From positions 62,001 to 126,000 of the forward strand of contig CAVOOM010000003.1 of assembly GCA_963697565.1 (NCBI GenBank): a stretch of DNA of 64,000 nucleotides, in the 5' to 3' direction. Below the pieces are notes generated by a model. It had not been told where the DNA came from and ran no database searches. It saw only the letters and a program-made list of their open reading frames with translations. The translations under genes and the position numbers were made by a program. Every line of letters starts with the position of its first letter. The stretch's first letter is position 1. Source of the stretch: CAWFSE01 sp963697565 (GTDB lineage Bacteria > Actinomycetota > Actinomycetes > CAVWCF01). Positions 24,654-34,307 of this stretch are shown one piece after another.

Positions 24654-25927
24654 GCTGGCGAGGCTAGCGTCAGGCCGCCCGCGAGGCGGGCGCGGCCAGC
24701 GCGGCGTCGAGGCTCAGCCGACCGGGCGCCGGCGGAGGCAAGGAGGCACGGCTGCCGGGCAGCGGCCCGGCCGCTCGGGGCGGCGCGGGCGCAGCCACGA
24801 TCCGACGCGCCCGAGGGGCCGCGGAAGGCGAAGCCGCCCTCGTCCCCCACCCCCAGAGAGAAGGCCCCCTCGTGCAGCCGACGGTGGTGCAGGGAGCAAA
24901 GGGTGACCAGGTTGTCGAGATCCGTGCGGCCGCCGTCGGCCCAGTGCACGACATGGTGGACGTCGGTGAAGCGGCGCGCCTCGCACCCCGGGAAGCGGCA
25001 GCCGCCCTCGTCGCGCACCGACAGGGCCCGTCGTTGCGCATGGGTCACGAGCCGTCGCCTTCGGCCCACCGCCAGCACCTCACGCCCGCGTCCGCGCACC
25101 AGGGCGGTCAGCAGCGGATCGCAGGCCAGCCGGCGGGCGCTGGCCGGCGCGATCGCCTCCCCCGAGGCCAGGTGCGCCATCCCTGGCTCGCCCGCGAGCG
25201 CGTCGCGGTCGACATGGACCACCACGGTCGCGGGGCGGGAATCGCCCGCGGCCTCGTCGGCCGCGCCGCGCACCAGGGACATCAAGGCATCGGCGCGCCG
25301 GCGGTCCGCTCGCGGCGGCGGATCGCTTCCTGTGGATGAGTCTTCCGCGGAAGACTCATCCACAGCCGCGAGCGCCGAGAGGAGCAGCTCGCCCTCCTCT
25401 GGTGCCAGCCGCCCCGAGACCACGAGCATCCCGTCGTCGTCCCAACGGGTCACCAGGCCGCGCCGATCGTGCCGGGTGGCGTCCTGCGCCGCCGTCACCC
25501 GCCGCCACGAGCGGGCCACCCGCTCAAGCTGGCTCGCCGTCATCGCCTCGGAGTAGTCGAGCCAGACGTCCTCGTCGTGCACCGCTGCCACGCGCGTGAT
25601 CGCGCGGACCTTGGAGTACGACAGCGCGCCCTCGGCGAATCGCGCGGCGACCCGGGGCAGGGCGCGCAGCGCGTGGGCGACCCGCACCTGCTCATGCGCC
25701 GCGGTCAGGCTCACCCCGCACCGCCAGGACAGCCAGTGCGCCGCCGAGCGGCACTCCCACCGCGCCCAGAGGCGGCGCGAGTCGAACTCAGCGACCAGCA
25801 AGAGGAACCGGCAGGTCGAGGCGGCGATGGCCGAGGCGAGGGAGACGAGCTCCTGCTCGATAAGGGGACCGCTGACGGCGCCCATCGCGTCGAGGTCGGG
25901 CGGGGAAGAGGGGTCGAGTGCCTTCAT
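24590..25927 (-). CDS. DUF222 (13E12-type) HNH endonuclease-like protein
   Basis: The 445-residue protein has an N-terminal helical DUF222 region (about 20-230) and a C-terminal HNH motif (CRFPGCEARRFTDVHHVVHWADGGRTDLDNLVTLCSLHHRRLH). This family is multi-copy in many actinobacteria and includes the REP13E12 elements of Mycobacterium. It interrupts the otherwise standard tsaE-tsaB order. As read, the last 64 nt overlap tsaB; a one-base shift near 24815 would end it at 24670 in the frame ...RRIVAAPAPPRAAG...APASRAA, just clear of tsaB, so the 3' end is uncertain. A perfect palindrome lies inside the gene. Confidence 0.85.
   Translation of the reverse strand: MKALDPSSPPDLDAMGAVSGPLIEQELVSLASAIAASTCRFLLLVAEFDSRRLWARWECRSAAHWLSWRCGVSLTAAHEQVRVAHALRALPRVAARFAEGALSYSKVRAITRVAAVHDEDVWLDYSEAMTASQLERVARSWRRVTAAQDATRHDRRGLVTRWDDDGMLVVSGRLAPEEGELLLSALAAVDESSAEDSSTGSDPPPRADRRRADALMSLVRGAADEAAGDSRPATVVVHVDRDALAGEPGMAHLASGEAIAPASARRLACDPLLTALVRGRGREVLAVGRRRRLVTHAQRRALSVRDEGGCRFPGCEARRFTDVHHVVHWADGGRTDLDNLVTLCSLHHRRLHEGAFSLGVGDEGGFAFRGPSGASDRGCARAAPSGRAAARQPCLLASAGARSAEPRRRAGRARLAGGLTLASPACWSSPSTPRRPRCLGGRGSW
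25330..25365. repeat. Perfect 36-nt palindrome inside the HNH gene
   Basis: The left half reads CTGTGGATGAGTCTTCCG and the right half is its exact reverse complement, with no loop. It encodes part of a DESSAEDSS stretch between the DUF222 and HNH parts of the protein. Confidence 0.9.
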
Positions 25928-25989
25928 GAGCCGACGCTAGCCAGCGGGTGCGACAGTTCCCGTCGCCCGCAGGCGAGCGATCCACAGGG

Positions 25990-26493
25990 TCAGGGGGGCG
26001 GCCGCCGCAGGCCCCCGGCCCACCGTGCTCCAACGCCCCGCACGCGTACGAGGCGGCGCTCGGCGCCGGTCACGGGGTCTGCCGCGGCGGCGGGGTCCAC
26101 AGCCAACGACACCTCAAGCCGGGATTCGGCCAATGCCTCGACCCGACCCTCCCCCCACTCGACCACCGTCACCGAGTCCGACACCGACGCGTCGAGGTCG
26201 AGGTCGTCGACCTCGTCGAGCGAGCCGAGCCGGTAGGCGTCGACGTGCACGAGAGCAGGCCCGCCCACGAGCGACGGGTGCACCCGGGCGATCACGAACG
26301 TCGGCGAGGTGATCGGACCGCGCACGCCGAGGCCCTCGGCGAGGCCCTGGGTCAGCGTCGTCTTGCCGGCGCCCAGCCCTCCCGTGAGCACCACGAGGTC
26401 GCCCGGTACCAGCCAGTGCGCGATCTCGGCTCCCAGGGCGCGCATGGACTCGGCGTCCGGCGCGTCACCGGTCCAGTCAGCTGGCCCGGCCAC
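25990..26493 (-). CDS. tsaE: TsaE, ATPase for t6A tRNA modification
   Basis: The 167-residue P-loop ATPase has Walker A GGLGAGKTT (38-46), HVDAYRLG and VTVVEWGEG, the TsaE signatures. It drives turnover of the TsaBD complex. It overlaps the upstream alpha/beta hydrolase gene by 17 nt and ends 62 nt before the HNH gene start. The C-terminal 15 residues are Arg/Pro-rich and variable. Confidence 0.95.
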   Translation of the reverse strand: MAGPADWTGDAPDAESMRALGAEIAHWLVPGDLVVLTGGLGAGKTTLTQGLAEGLGVRGPITSPTFVIARVHPSLVGGPALVHVDAYRLGSLDEVDDLDLDASVSDSVTVVEWGEGRVEALAESRLEVSLAVDPAAAADPVTGAERRLVRVRGVGARWAGGLRRPPP

Positions 26494-27559
26494 CCGAGCC
26501 CTGCCTCGCCCGGTGCAGTCGGTGCGCCCGCGCCAGCAGGTCGCGGATCGCCTCGTTGACGGCGTCCGGTTGCTCCATCAGCAGCATGTGCCCGGTCTGC
26601 GGCACCACGGCGTGCTCGGCGTGCGGCAGCACCCGCACGATGACCTCGCTGTGCTCGACCGGGGTGAGCAGGTCGCGGTCGCCCACGAGCACGAGGCACT
26701 CGCACTCTCGGAAGGCCGCCAGCGCGTCCACCCGCTGGTGCCGGCCGAACTCGGGCATGAACTCGGCGACCACATCGATCGGCGTGCTCGCCAGGATCTC
26801 GGCGGTGAAGTCCACCACCGACGGCGGCACCGGCGAGGCGTACGAGTACAGCCGGGTGATCAGCAGGTCGAGATCGCTGCCGTTCTGCCGCCGGCGGTCG
26901 ACGTACGACGGGGCCAGCGCGAGCGCGGCCAGGGCGCGGGGGCCCCAGGCGTGCAGCAGGCCGGCGACCGGGCGCGGCAGTCCCAGCGGCACCTCGCGCA
27001 TGCCCCCCGAGGAGGTGGACAGGAACACCGCCCCGACCACCCGCGCCATCAGATCCGGGCGGGCCTCGGCGAGCGCCATCATGGTCATCCCACCCATGGA
27101 GTGGCCGACCAGCACGAGCGGGCCGTCGGGCGCCACCTGGTCGAGCACCGCCGCCAGATCGAGGCCGAGCCGCGCGATGGTGTAGCTGCCCCTGGGGCCA
27201 CGCCCGCTGCGCCCGTGCCCGCGTTGGTCCCAGAAGACCAGGCGGGCGCTGCCTCCGAGCCCGCGGCGTTGGAAGTGGAACGAGTCGAGGTTGAGCGAGT
27301 ACCCGTGCGAGAACACCACGGTCAGGTCGGCGAACTCCGCCCCGGGCCGCGGGTCGTCGACCTCGGCCCACAGCTCGACCCCGTCGCCGGCGGTCACCGG
27401 GTGCGGTCGGCCGCGGAACAGCCCGAGCGGCTCGCCGTCGGGGGCGCGCCCTTCAAGGTGCCGCCCGACCAGGCGCCGCTCGGCGAACAGCCCGGCCGCT
27501 AGGCCGGCAGCACCGAGGGCCACGGCCAGCCCGGCCAGCCCACCCCGACCCTCGCTCAC
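26477..27559 (-). CDS. Alpha/beta hydrolase, probably membrane-associated
   Basis: The 360-residue protein has an N-terminal hydrophobic stretch (about 8-26) that may be a signal anchor. The hydrolase core has the oxyanion HGYSLN, a GHSMGG nucleophile elbow (Ser154), a candidate acid in GDRDLLTP and the His in PQTGHMLLMEQP. Genes for this family lie between alr and tsaE in many actinobacteria, and the function there is unknown. It overlaps alr by 4 nt and tsaE by 17 nt, so translation is probably coupled. Confidence 0.88.
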   Translation of the reverse strand: MSEGRGGLAGLAVALGAAGLAAGLFAERRLVGRHLEGRAPDGEPLGLFRGRPHPVTAGDGVELWAEVDDPRPGAEFADLTVVFSHGYSLNLDSFHFQRRGLGGSARLVFWDQRGHGRSGRGPRGSYTIARLGLDLAAVLDQVAPDGPLVLVGHSMGGMTMMALAEARPDLMARVVGAVFLSTSSGGMREVPLGLPRPVAGLLHAWGPRALAALALAPSYVDRRRQNGSDLDLLITRLYSYASPVPPSVVDFTAEILASTPIDVVAEFMPEFGRHQRVDALAAFRECECLVLVGDRDLLTPVEHSEVIVRVLPHAEHAVVPQTGHMLLMEQPDAVNEAIRDLLARAHRLHRARQGSGGRAS

Positions 27560-28701
27560 CGCTCACCCCCGACGTACTCCCGCGGCACGCGCGGCCCGAT
27601 CCGGGTGACCACCTCGTAGCCGATGGTGCCCATGGCCTGCGCCCAGTCCTCGGCGGTCGGCTCGCCGCCGTCGCCCGGGCCGAAGAGCACCACGGGGTCG
27701 CCGGCCTCGGCCGGGTCGTCGCCGAGGTCGAGCACGAACTGGTCCATGCAGACCCGCCCGGCGATCCGCCGCACCCGGCCCGCCGCGAGGACGGGGCCGG
27801 CGTTGCCCGCCGCCCGGCCGATGCCATCGGCGTAGCCGAGCGGCACGAGCCCGAGGGTGGTCTCGCTCGTGGTCGTGTACGCGTGGGCGTACGAGACCCC
27901 GTGCCCGGCGGGCACCCGCTTGACCGACGTCAGCCGCGCCTCCAGCGTCATCGCCGGCCGCAGCCCGAGCGACTCGGGGGTGCCGACGAGCGGACCGGGC
28001 GACAGCCCGTACAGGGCGATCCCCGGACGGACGAGATCGAAGTGCGCCTCGGGCGCCGCCAGCGTGGCCGCGGAGTTGGCCAGGTGCCGGATCGGGTCGC
28101 GCACCCCGAGCGACGCGGCCACCTCGGCGGCCTCCCTGAACGCGAGGATCTGGGCCGTGACCGTCGGGTGGCCGGGCTCGTCGGCGTAGGCCAGGTGCGA
28201 CCACACGCCGACCACCTCGACCTCGCCGGAGGCCTGGGCCGCGACCGCGTGCCGCACCAGGTCGGGCCAGTCGGCGGCCGGCGCGCCGGCGCGACCGAGC
28301 CCGGTGTCGACCTTGAGGTGCAGGCGGGCCGAGCGCCCTGTCGCGCGCGCCGCCGCCACCGCCTCGTCAACGGCCCAGATCGCGCTCGCCGAGACGTCGA
28401 CTCCCCGGCCCACCGCCTCGGCCCAGATCGGGTCGCCGGGCACGGCGATCCAGCCCAGGATCGGCGCCTCGATCCCCGCCTCGCGCAGCGCGACCGCCTC
28501 GTCGAGGTTGGCGACGCCCAACCAGGCCGCGCCGCCCGCGAGCGCGGCGCGCGCGCAGGGGACGAGCCCGTGGCCGTACCCGTCGGCCTTGACCACCGCC
28601 ATCAGCGGGCGGCCGGATGCGGCCTCGCTCAGGCAGACGGTGTTGGCGCGCACCGCGTCGAGGTCGACCCGGGCCACCGCGCGCGGGGGCGTTCCGGTCA
28701 C
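27556..28701 (-). CDS. alr: Alanine racemase
   Basis: PLP enzyme that makes D-alanine for peptidoglycan. It has 381 residues, the PLP lysine K38 in AVVKADGYGHG, the second catalytic residue Y271 in GHGVSYAHAY and VCMDQFVLDLGD in the C-terminal barrel domain. It overlaps nnr upstream and the hydrolase gene downstream by 4 nt each, so it is tightly embedded in the nnr-alr-hydrolase-tsaE operon. Confidence 0.97.
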   Translation of the reverse strand: MTGTPPRAVARVDLDAVRANTVCLSEAASGRPLMAVVKADGYGHGLVPCARAALAGGAAWLGVANLDEAVALREAGIEAPILGWIAVPGDPIWAEAVGRGVDVSASAIWAVDEAVAAARATGRSARLHLKVDTGLGRAGAPAADWPDLVRHAVAAQASGEVEVVGVWSHLAYADEPGHPTVTAQILAFREAAEVAASLGVRDPIRHLANSAATLAAPEAHFDLVRPGIALYGLSPGPLVGTPESLGLRPAMTLEARLTSVKRVPAGHGVSYAHAYTTTSETTLGLVPLGYADGIGRAAGNAGPVLAAGRVRRIAGRVCMDQFVLDLGDDPAEAGDPVVLFGPGDGGEPTAEDWAQAMGTIGYEVVTRIGPRVPREYVGGER

Positions 28702-30131
28702 GCGACCCCCTCGGTGAGCGAACGGATCGCCGCAGGCAGCGCGCGGGCGATCCCGAGCGCGGGCACCGGGCCTCCCGCCGCGGCGAGCCTGCCGGCCAGC
28801 CCGTGCAGGTAGGCGGCCAGCGCGGGCGCATCGGGCGCCCCGGCGGCCAGCAGCGCCCCGAGCAGCCCGGCCAGGACGTCACCGGAACCGGCGGTCGCCA
28901 GCCACGAGGTGCCCGTGGGGTTCACCCAGCTCGGGCCCCCGGGCTCGGCGACGATGGTCGCGAAACCCTTGAGCAGCACCACGGCGCCGAGATCGTCGGC
29001 CAGCCAACGGGCGGCGCCGAGCCGCTCCGCGGGAGCGATGCCGGCCAGCCGGGCGTACTCGCCGTCGTGCGGGGTCAGCACGGTGGTCGCGACCCGCTGA
29101 CGGATCGCGGAGCGCAGCCCCTCGTCGGCGGCCACCACCGCGAGGGCGCCGGCATCCAGCACCACCGGGACGTCGTCGTCCAGGGCCCACCGCACCGCGG
29201 TGGCGGTGTCCGTGTCCGGCTCCATCCCAGGGCCGACCACCCAGGCCTGCACCCGGCCCTCGGCGGGCACCACCTCGGGCCGCGCGGCCACCACGGCTCC
29301 GGCGGCGGACCCAAGCGCGCGCACCATCCCCGCGCCCGCGTGCACTGCCGCCTCCGCGGCGAGCACACCGGCGCCCGGGTACGCCTGCGAGCCGGCCACG
29401 AGTCCGAGGACGCCGCGGGCGTACTTGTCGCTGCCCGGCCCGGGCCGCGGCACTCGGAGCGCGGCATCGACGTGGTCGAGGACCAGGACGGGCGCGGTTG
29501 TCGGCAGCGTCGCCGCGAGCCCGATGTCGATGACCTCAACGACACCGGCCAGGTCGCGCCCGGGGCGGGTGAGCAGCCCCGGCTTGAGGCAGCCGAAGGC
29601 CACCGTGACGTCGGCGGCGAACGCCGTCCCAGCGACGACACCGGTGTCGGCGTCGACGCCGCTGGGCAGGTCGGCCGCGACCCGGATCCCGCCGGCGGCC
29701 ACCGCCGCCTCTGCCAGTGCGGCCGCGGCGCCGGTCAACGCCCCGCGCCCGCCGATCCCCAGCATCCCGTCGACCACGAGGTCGGCTGCCGCGCACCGCC
29801 GAGAGGGCGGCGGCGCCGTCGGCCGGCACGACCCGGCCGCCCGCGCCCCGCAACGCCGCGAGGCCCTCGCCGTGGATGCGCTCCGACACCTGGATCGCGG
29901 TCACCCGGGCCCCGCGACGGGCAAGCCGGGCGCCGGCGAAGAGCGCGTCGCCACCGTTGTCGCCGCCGCCGATCAGCAGCGCCACCTCTCGGCCGTACCC
30001 ACCGTCGAGCACGTCCAGGCAGACCCGGGCCAGGCCGGCGGCAGCGCGCTGCATCAGGGCGCCCTGCGGCACCTTGCCATGAGCGCCGCCTCCGCGGCCC
30101 GCACCTGCGCGACGTCGTACGCCCGGCGCAT
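28698..30131 (-). CDS. nnr: Bifunctional NAD(P)HX epimerase/dehydratase, with two frameshifts
   Basis: The enzyme repairs hydrated NAD(P)H. The N-terminal YjeF epimerase part (MRRAYDVAQVRAAEAALM, then QGALMQRAAAGLARVCLDVL and LLIGGGDNGGDALFAG) and the C-terminal ribokinase-like ADP-dependent dehydratase (SDKYARGVLGLVAGSQAYPGAG...WLATAGSGDVLAGLLGA) are all present but in three phases. One base is missing near 30078 (ATGGC-AAGGTGCC) and one is surplus near 29790 (before AADLVVDGMLGIGG); together they restore 478 codons. ATG 30131 fits 1 nt after the acpS stop. Probably intact in the cell. Confidence 0.9.
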
Positions 30132-30132
30132 C

Positions 30133-30483
30133 TCAGCCCTCAGCCAGGACGGTGGCGGTGGCCAACCCGCCGTCGTGGGCCAGCGAAAGGTGCCAGCGCA
30201 CCACCCCGCGCGCCTGCGCGGCCTCGTGCACCGAGCCGCGCACCGACAGCAGCGGCCGGCCGTCGTCGGCCCGCCCGACCTCGACATCGAGCCAGACGAG
30301 GCCGTTCGGGGCGCCCAACGCCTTGGCGACGGCCTCCTTGGCGGCGAACCGCGCGGCCAGGGACCGGTCGGGCAGCCCGCGCTCAGCCTCGGTGAACAGC
30401 CGCTCGCGCAGCCCAGGGGTGCGCGCCAGCGACTCCGAGAAGCGCGCGATATCGACGAGGTCGACACCCAGACCGACGATCAC
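30133..30483 (-). CDS. acpS: Holo-[acyl-carrier-protein] synthase
   Basis: The 116-residue trimeric phosphopantetheinyl transferase of the AcpS type has D8 in GVDLVDI and E50 in FAAKEAVAKALG as Mg2+ ligands. It activates acyl carrier protein for fatty acid synthesis. The start is GTG 30483. It is the first gene of the acpS-nnr-alr operon and is divergent from a GNAT gene across 39 nt. Confidence 0.95.
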   Translation of the reverse strand: MIVGLGVDLVDIARFSESLARTPGLRERLFTEAERGLPDRSLAARFAAKEAVAKALGAPNGLVWLDVEVGRADDGRPLLSVRGSVHEAAQARGVVRWHLSLAHDGGLATATVLAEG

Positions 30484-30522
30484 GGCCCCACTCTAGGGCG
30501 ATGGTCCGTACGCTCAGGTGCT

Positions 30523-31047
30523 GTGACCCCTGAGTTGAGCGCCACCCTGGCCGATGGCTCCGCGTTGCTGCTGCGACCGCCGCGCGAAGCCGATGTCGAA
30601 CTCCTGCACGACCTGCTGGCGAGCCCGGATGTGGGCCGCTGGTTCCACCCCCGCACGCTGGAGCAGGCCCACGACGAGTGGCTCGACCCGCAGGCGCTGG
30701 CGTGGGCCCTCGAGGTGGACGGACGCTGCGTCGGGCTGGTCCAGGTGGAGGAGGAGGACGACCCCGACTACCGGCACGCCGCCCTGCAGGTGTTCGTCGC
30801 CCCCGAAGCATGGGGCCGTGGCATCGCCTCGGCCGGCCTCACCGCCGCCTGCGACTGGCTGGTCGGACCGCGCGGCCATCACCGGCTGACCCTCGACCCC
30901 GAGCGGGCCAACGGCTCCGGGTTGCGGCTGGCCGAGCGGCTCGGCTTCCGGCGGGTGGGCGTGCTGGAGCGCTACTGGTGGGACCACGCCTTCGACCGCT
31001 GGGCCGATGCGGTGCTGATGGAGCGAGTCGAGGAGGCGGCGTCATGA
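30523..31047 (+). CDS. GNAT acetyltransferase (RimJ/RimL-like) 1
   Basis: The 174-residue N-acetyltransferase has LLLRPPREADVELLHDLLAS at the N-terminus, the acetyl-CoA loop VFVAPEAWGRGIASAG and the C-terminal LAERLGFRRVGVLERYWW, as in RimJ/RimL-type enzymes acting on protein N-termini or small amines. GTG 30523 was chosen because the domain begins directly after it. Its stop overlaps the ATG of a second GNAT gene (ATGA). Confidence 0.85.
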   Translation: MTPELSATLADGSALLLRPPREADVELLHDLLASPDVGRWFHPRTLEQAHDEWLDPQALAWALEVDGRCVGLVQVEEEDDPDYRHAALQVFVAPEAWGRGIASAGLTAACDWLVGPRGHHRLTLDPERANGSGLRLAERLGFRRVGVLERYWWDHAFDRWADAVLMERVEEAAS

Positions 31048-31571
31048 GCGGATTCGGCGTGCTGCGGGGCCAGCGGGTGGTCCTGCGACCGGTCGACCCC
31101 GGCGATGCCGAGGAGCTCAACCGCATCCACCGCGAGCCCGAGGTCGCGCGCTGGTGGGGCCAGCCCGAGGACGGCTGGATGCATGCCGAGCACGGGTCGG
31201 TCGCGTACGCGATCGAGGCCGATGGCCGGGTGGTCGGCTTCGCCACAACCTACGAGAAGGACAACCCGCGCCGCCGCTTCGCCGGCCTCGATCTCTTCCT
31301 CGACCCGTCCGCCCATGGCGCCGGGCTGGGCCTCGACGCCGTCGAGGCGATGGTCGGATGGCTGCACGCCACCCGGCACCACCGGATCGTGGTCGACCCC
31401 GCTGCTGACAACGCCGCGGCCATCGCCTGCTACGCCAAGGCGGGCTTCCGGGCGGTGGGCCTCATGCACGCGTACGAACGCGACCGCACCCCCGGTCCGG
31501 ATGGCAGCCGGGGCTGGCATGACGGGCTGCTGATGGAGCACGTCCTGCCGGCTGGCGAGGACGTGCACTAA
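31044..31571 (+). CDS. GNAT acetyltransferase (RimJ/RimL-like) 2
   Basis: The 175-residue paralogue lies next door: VVLRPVDPGDAEELNRIHREPEVARWW, then DLFLDPSAHGAGLGLDAVEAMV (acetyl-CoA loop) and CYAKAGFRAVGLMHAYERD. The last resembles aminoglycoside 6'-acetyltransferase-type GNATs, but resistance cannot be claimed. GAGGAGGCG lies before ATG 31044. It is translationally coupled to the preceding gene and overlaps the convergent ABC gene by 4 nt. Confidence 0.85.
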   Translation: MSGFGVLRGQRVVLRPVDPGDAEELNRIHREPEVARWWGQPEDGWMHAEHGSVAYAIEADGRVVGFATTYEKDNPRRRFAGLDLFLDPSAHGAGLGLDAVEAMVGWLHATRHHRIVVDPAADNAAAIACYAKAGFRAVGLMHAYERDRTPGPDGSRGWHDGLLMEHVLPAGEDVH

Positions 31572-34307
31572 CCGCTGGGTGTTGCCATCCGCGAGGTGCG
31601 CTCGATGGCCGCCGCCTCGGTGCCGAGGAATGCCTCGACCACGGCCGGGGAGCTCTGGACCTCGTCGGCCGTGCCCTCCGCCAGAACCTCGCCCAAGTTG
31701 AGCGCGACGAACCGGTCGCAAACCGCGCGCAGCAGGTTCATGTCGTGGTCGATGACGACGAGCGTGACGCCGGCCGCGTGCACCGACCGGAGCAGGCTGG
31801 CTAGCGCGGGGATCTCCGCGTGGGCGATCCCGGCCGACGGCTCGTCCAGCAGCAGCACGCGCGGAGCCATCGCTAGGTCGGCCGCCAGCTCAACCATGCG
31901 GCGCACCCCGGTGGACAGCGTCCCCACCGACTGGTCGGCGTACTCCGCGAGACCGAGGGCCGCCAAGTGGGCGTCGACATCGACCGCCGCGTCCAGCCCG
32001 CGCGCCCGGGCGACCTGCACGGCCTCGCGGACCGTCATAGTCGGGAAGAGCAGGGCGTTCTGGAACGAGCGGACCAGCCCCGACCGCGCCCGCGCCTGCG
32101 CCGACCAGCGCGTGACGTCCTGCCCCTGGTAGTGCACCTCGCCCGAGTTGGGGCGGACGAATCCCGCGACCATCTCGAAGAAGGTCGTCTTGCCCGCGCC
32201 GTTGGGCCCGATCAGGGCGACCGCCTCGCCGTCGCGCACCGTCAGCGAGACGTCCTTCACCGCCTTGATGCCGCCGTAGTGCTTGGCCAGGCCACGGGCC
32301 TCGAGGGCGATCTCGGTCGGGGTGCCCGTGCGCGGGTGCGGGGCTGCAGTGAGATCGCCGTGGAAGGGAGTGGTGCGCCTCTTGTCCGGCCTAGCATCGA
32401 TCTCGCGTGGGTCGAGGCCCCGGAATCGGGCGATCTCCTCGACGATCCAGTCGCGGATCGGCAGCATGATCGAGACCAACCCGCCGGGCCGGAAGAGCAC
32501 CAGGATGAGGAAGAGCGCCTGCAGGCCGGCGCGGGCCACGATGTCGAGCCCGGCCAGCTCGGGCAGCCCGATGGCGATCAGCGCGCCGAGCAGGGGTCCG
32601 GCGGCCACGCCGATCCCGCCCACTACGGCGATCACGACGACGTCGATGCTTGCGGTCGCGGAGAACTCCGTCGGGGTGAGCAGCGGGCGGGCGTGGGCCA
32701 GCAGCGAGCCGCCCAGCCCGGCGACCGCACCGGCGACGATGAACGCCTGCAGCCGGCGGGTCGCCACCGAGACCCCAAGGGCCCGAGCGGCGCCCTCGTT
32801 GTCGCGCAGCGCGACCAGGTCGCGGCCGATCCGGCTGCGCGCGAACCACGCGACCGCCGCAGTGGCCAGGCCGAGCACCACGAGGGCGTAGAAGAAGTAG
32901 GTCTTCGGGGTGTCGAGGGCCAGCGTGCCGATGACCGGCTGGTCGGCCTTCAACCCATTCCCCAGGGCCCACTCCTGCGGAAGGATCCAGGACCGGGCCG
33001 CCAGCGCGAAGGCGAGCGTGGTGATCGGCAGCACGAGTCCACGGGTGCGCAGGGCCGGCAGTCCGAGGACGACCGAGACGGCGGCCCCCACCGCCATCGC
33101 GGCCAAGGGCCCGAGCAGGAAGACCTGGGTGGCCGAGACAACCTTGATCGACGCCACGGCCGCGACGCCGGCGATGGCGAACTGCCCCAGCGACAGCTGC
33201 CCGGCCCGCCCGGTCAGCAGGTAGACCGACAGCGCCACCAGCCCGTACGCCATGGCGAGGTTCATCGCCGAGGCTCCGGCGTTGCTGAACCACACCCCGC
33301 CTGCGACGGCGACCACGACGAACATGAAGACCAGTCATCGCCAGCGAGAAGTTCCGCCCGATCCACAGTGAGCGATAGGCCTCGTGGAGCGGACGGACGG
33401 CCAGCCGGGTCCAGTCGCCGTCGGACTCGGTGGAGCGGCCGACCTTGGGCGGGCGGACCAGCAGGACGACGAGCGCGATCGCGGTGAGGATCGCGTCGAC
33501 GACGCCGCTCGTGGCGTCCTGCGATCGGGCGATCGTGTCGAGCAGCCCGACGCCGATGCCGGCGACGAACGCGACGCCGATCCGGTCGAAGCGGGCGATG
33601 GCCGCCGCGATCAGGCCGCGGAGCATGAGGGACGGGCCGAGCACGCCGAGGGCGTCGACGCCCTGGGTCGGCCAGAGCAGGATCGCGCTAAACGCGGCGA
33701 TGCCGCCGGCCAGCGCCCAGGTGCGTCCGGCGATCTTCTTGGGCGAGATGCCCGCCGTCCATGCGGCGTCAGGGTTGGCCGCCGTGGCCCGGATGGCCGC
33801 GCCGAACCGGGTCCACTTGAGCAGCACGAGGACGGCGATGACGACCAGGGGGCTGAGGATGAGCAGCGCGGTGTACGACGGCACCACGACGAGGTTGCCG
33901 ACCTCGAAATCGGGGACGCCCGGAGGCGAGGGGTAGAGGCTGCCGATCTGCGCGTCGGTGTTGATGGCGAAGGACGCGACCAGCAGGAACTGGGCCAGCA
34001 GCAGGGTGACGACGACGCCCATGAGACGCGGCTGGCCGACCAGACGCCGAACGATCGCCGCCTCGGTGGCGGCGGCCAGGCCTGCGGCGAACACGATGCC
34101 GATGACGAAGGCCGCCCAGTAGGGCACGCCGTAGGTCACGACGAGGGTGCCGACCAGTGCGCCGCCGAAGGCGCCGAGCGCGCCCTGCGCGAAGTTGATG
34201 AACCGGCTCACCTTGTAGATGAGCACCAGGCCCACCGAGAGCAGGCCGTACGGGATCCCGATGATGATCCCCTGCAGCACGGTCTCGGCGCTGATTGTGA
34301 TGCCCAT
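31568..34307 (-). CDS. Fused LivH-LivM-LivG branched-chain-type ABC importer subunit, one frameshift
   Basis: One reading unit of about 912 residues combines a LivH permease (about 1-285: NFAQGALGAFGGALVG, RATAANPDAAWTAGI), a LivM permease (about 325-620: LLTGRAGQLSLGQFAIAG, LRDNEGAARALGVSV) and a LivG ATPase (about 650-905: GPNGAGKTTF, LLLDEPSAGI). LivH runs directly into the first LivM helix (IGRNFSLAM...LVFMFVVVAVAGG) but the phase changes near 33325-33335, by one surplus base or two missing. If that is an error the gene is a triple fusion; otherwise LivH and LivM-LivG are separate. ATG 34307 shares its A with the TGA stop of the upstream gene. Confidence 0.85.
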
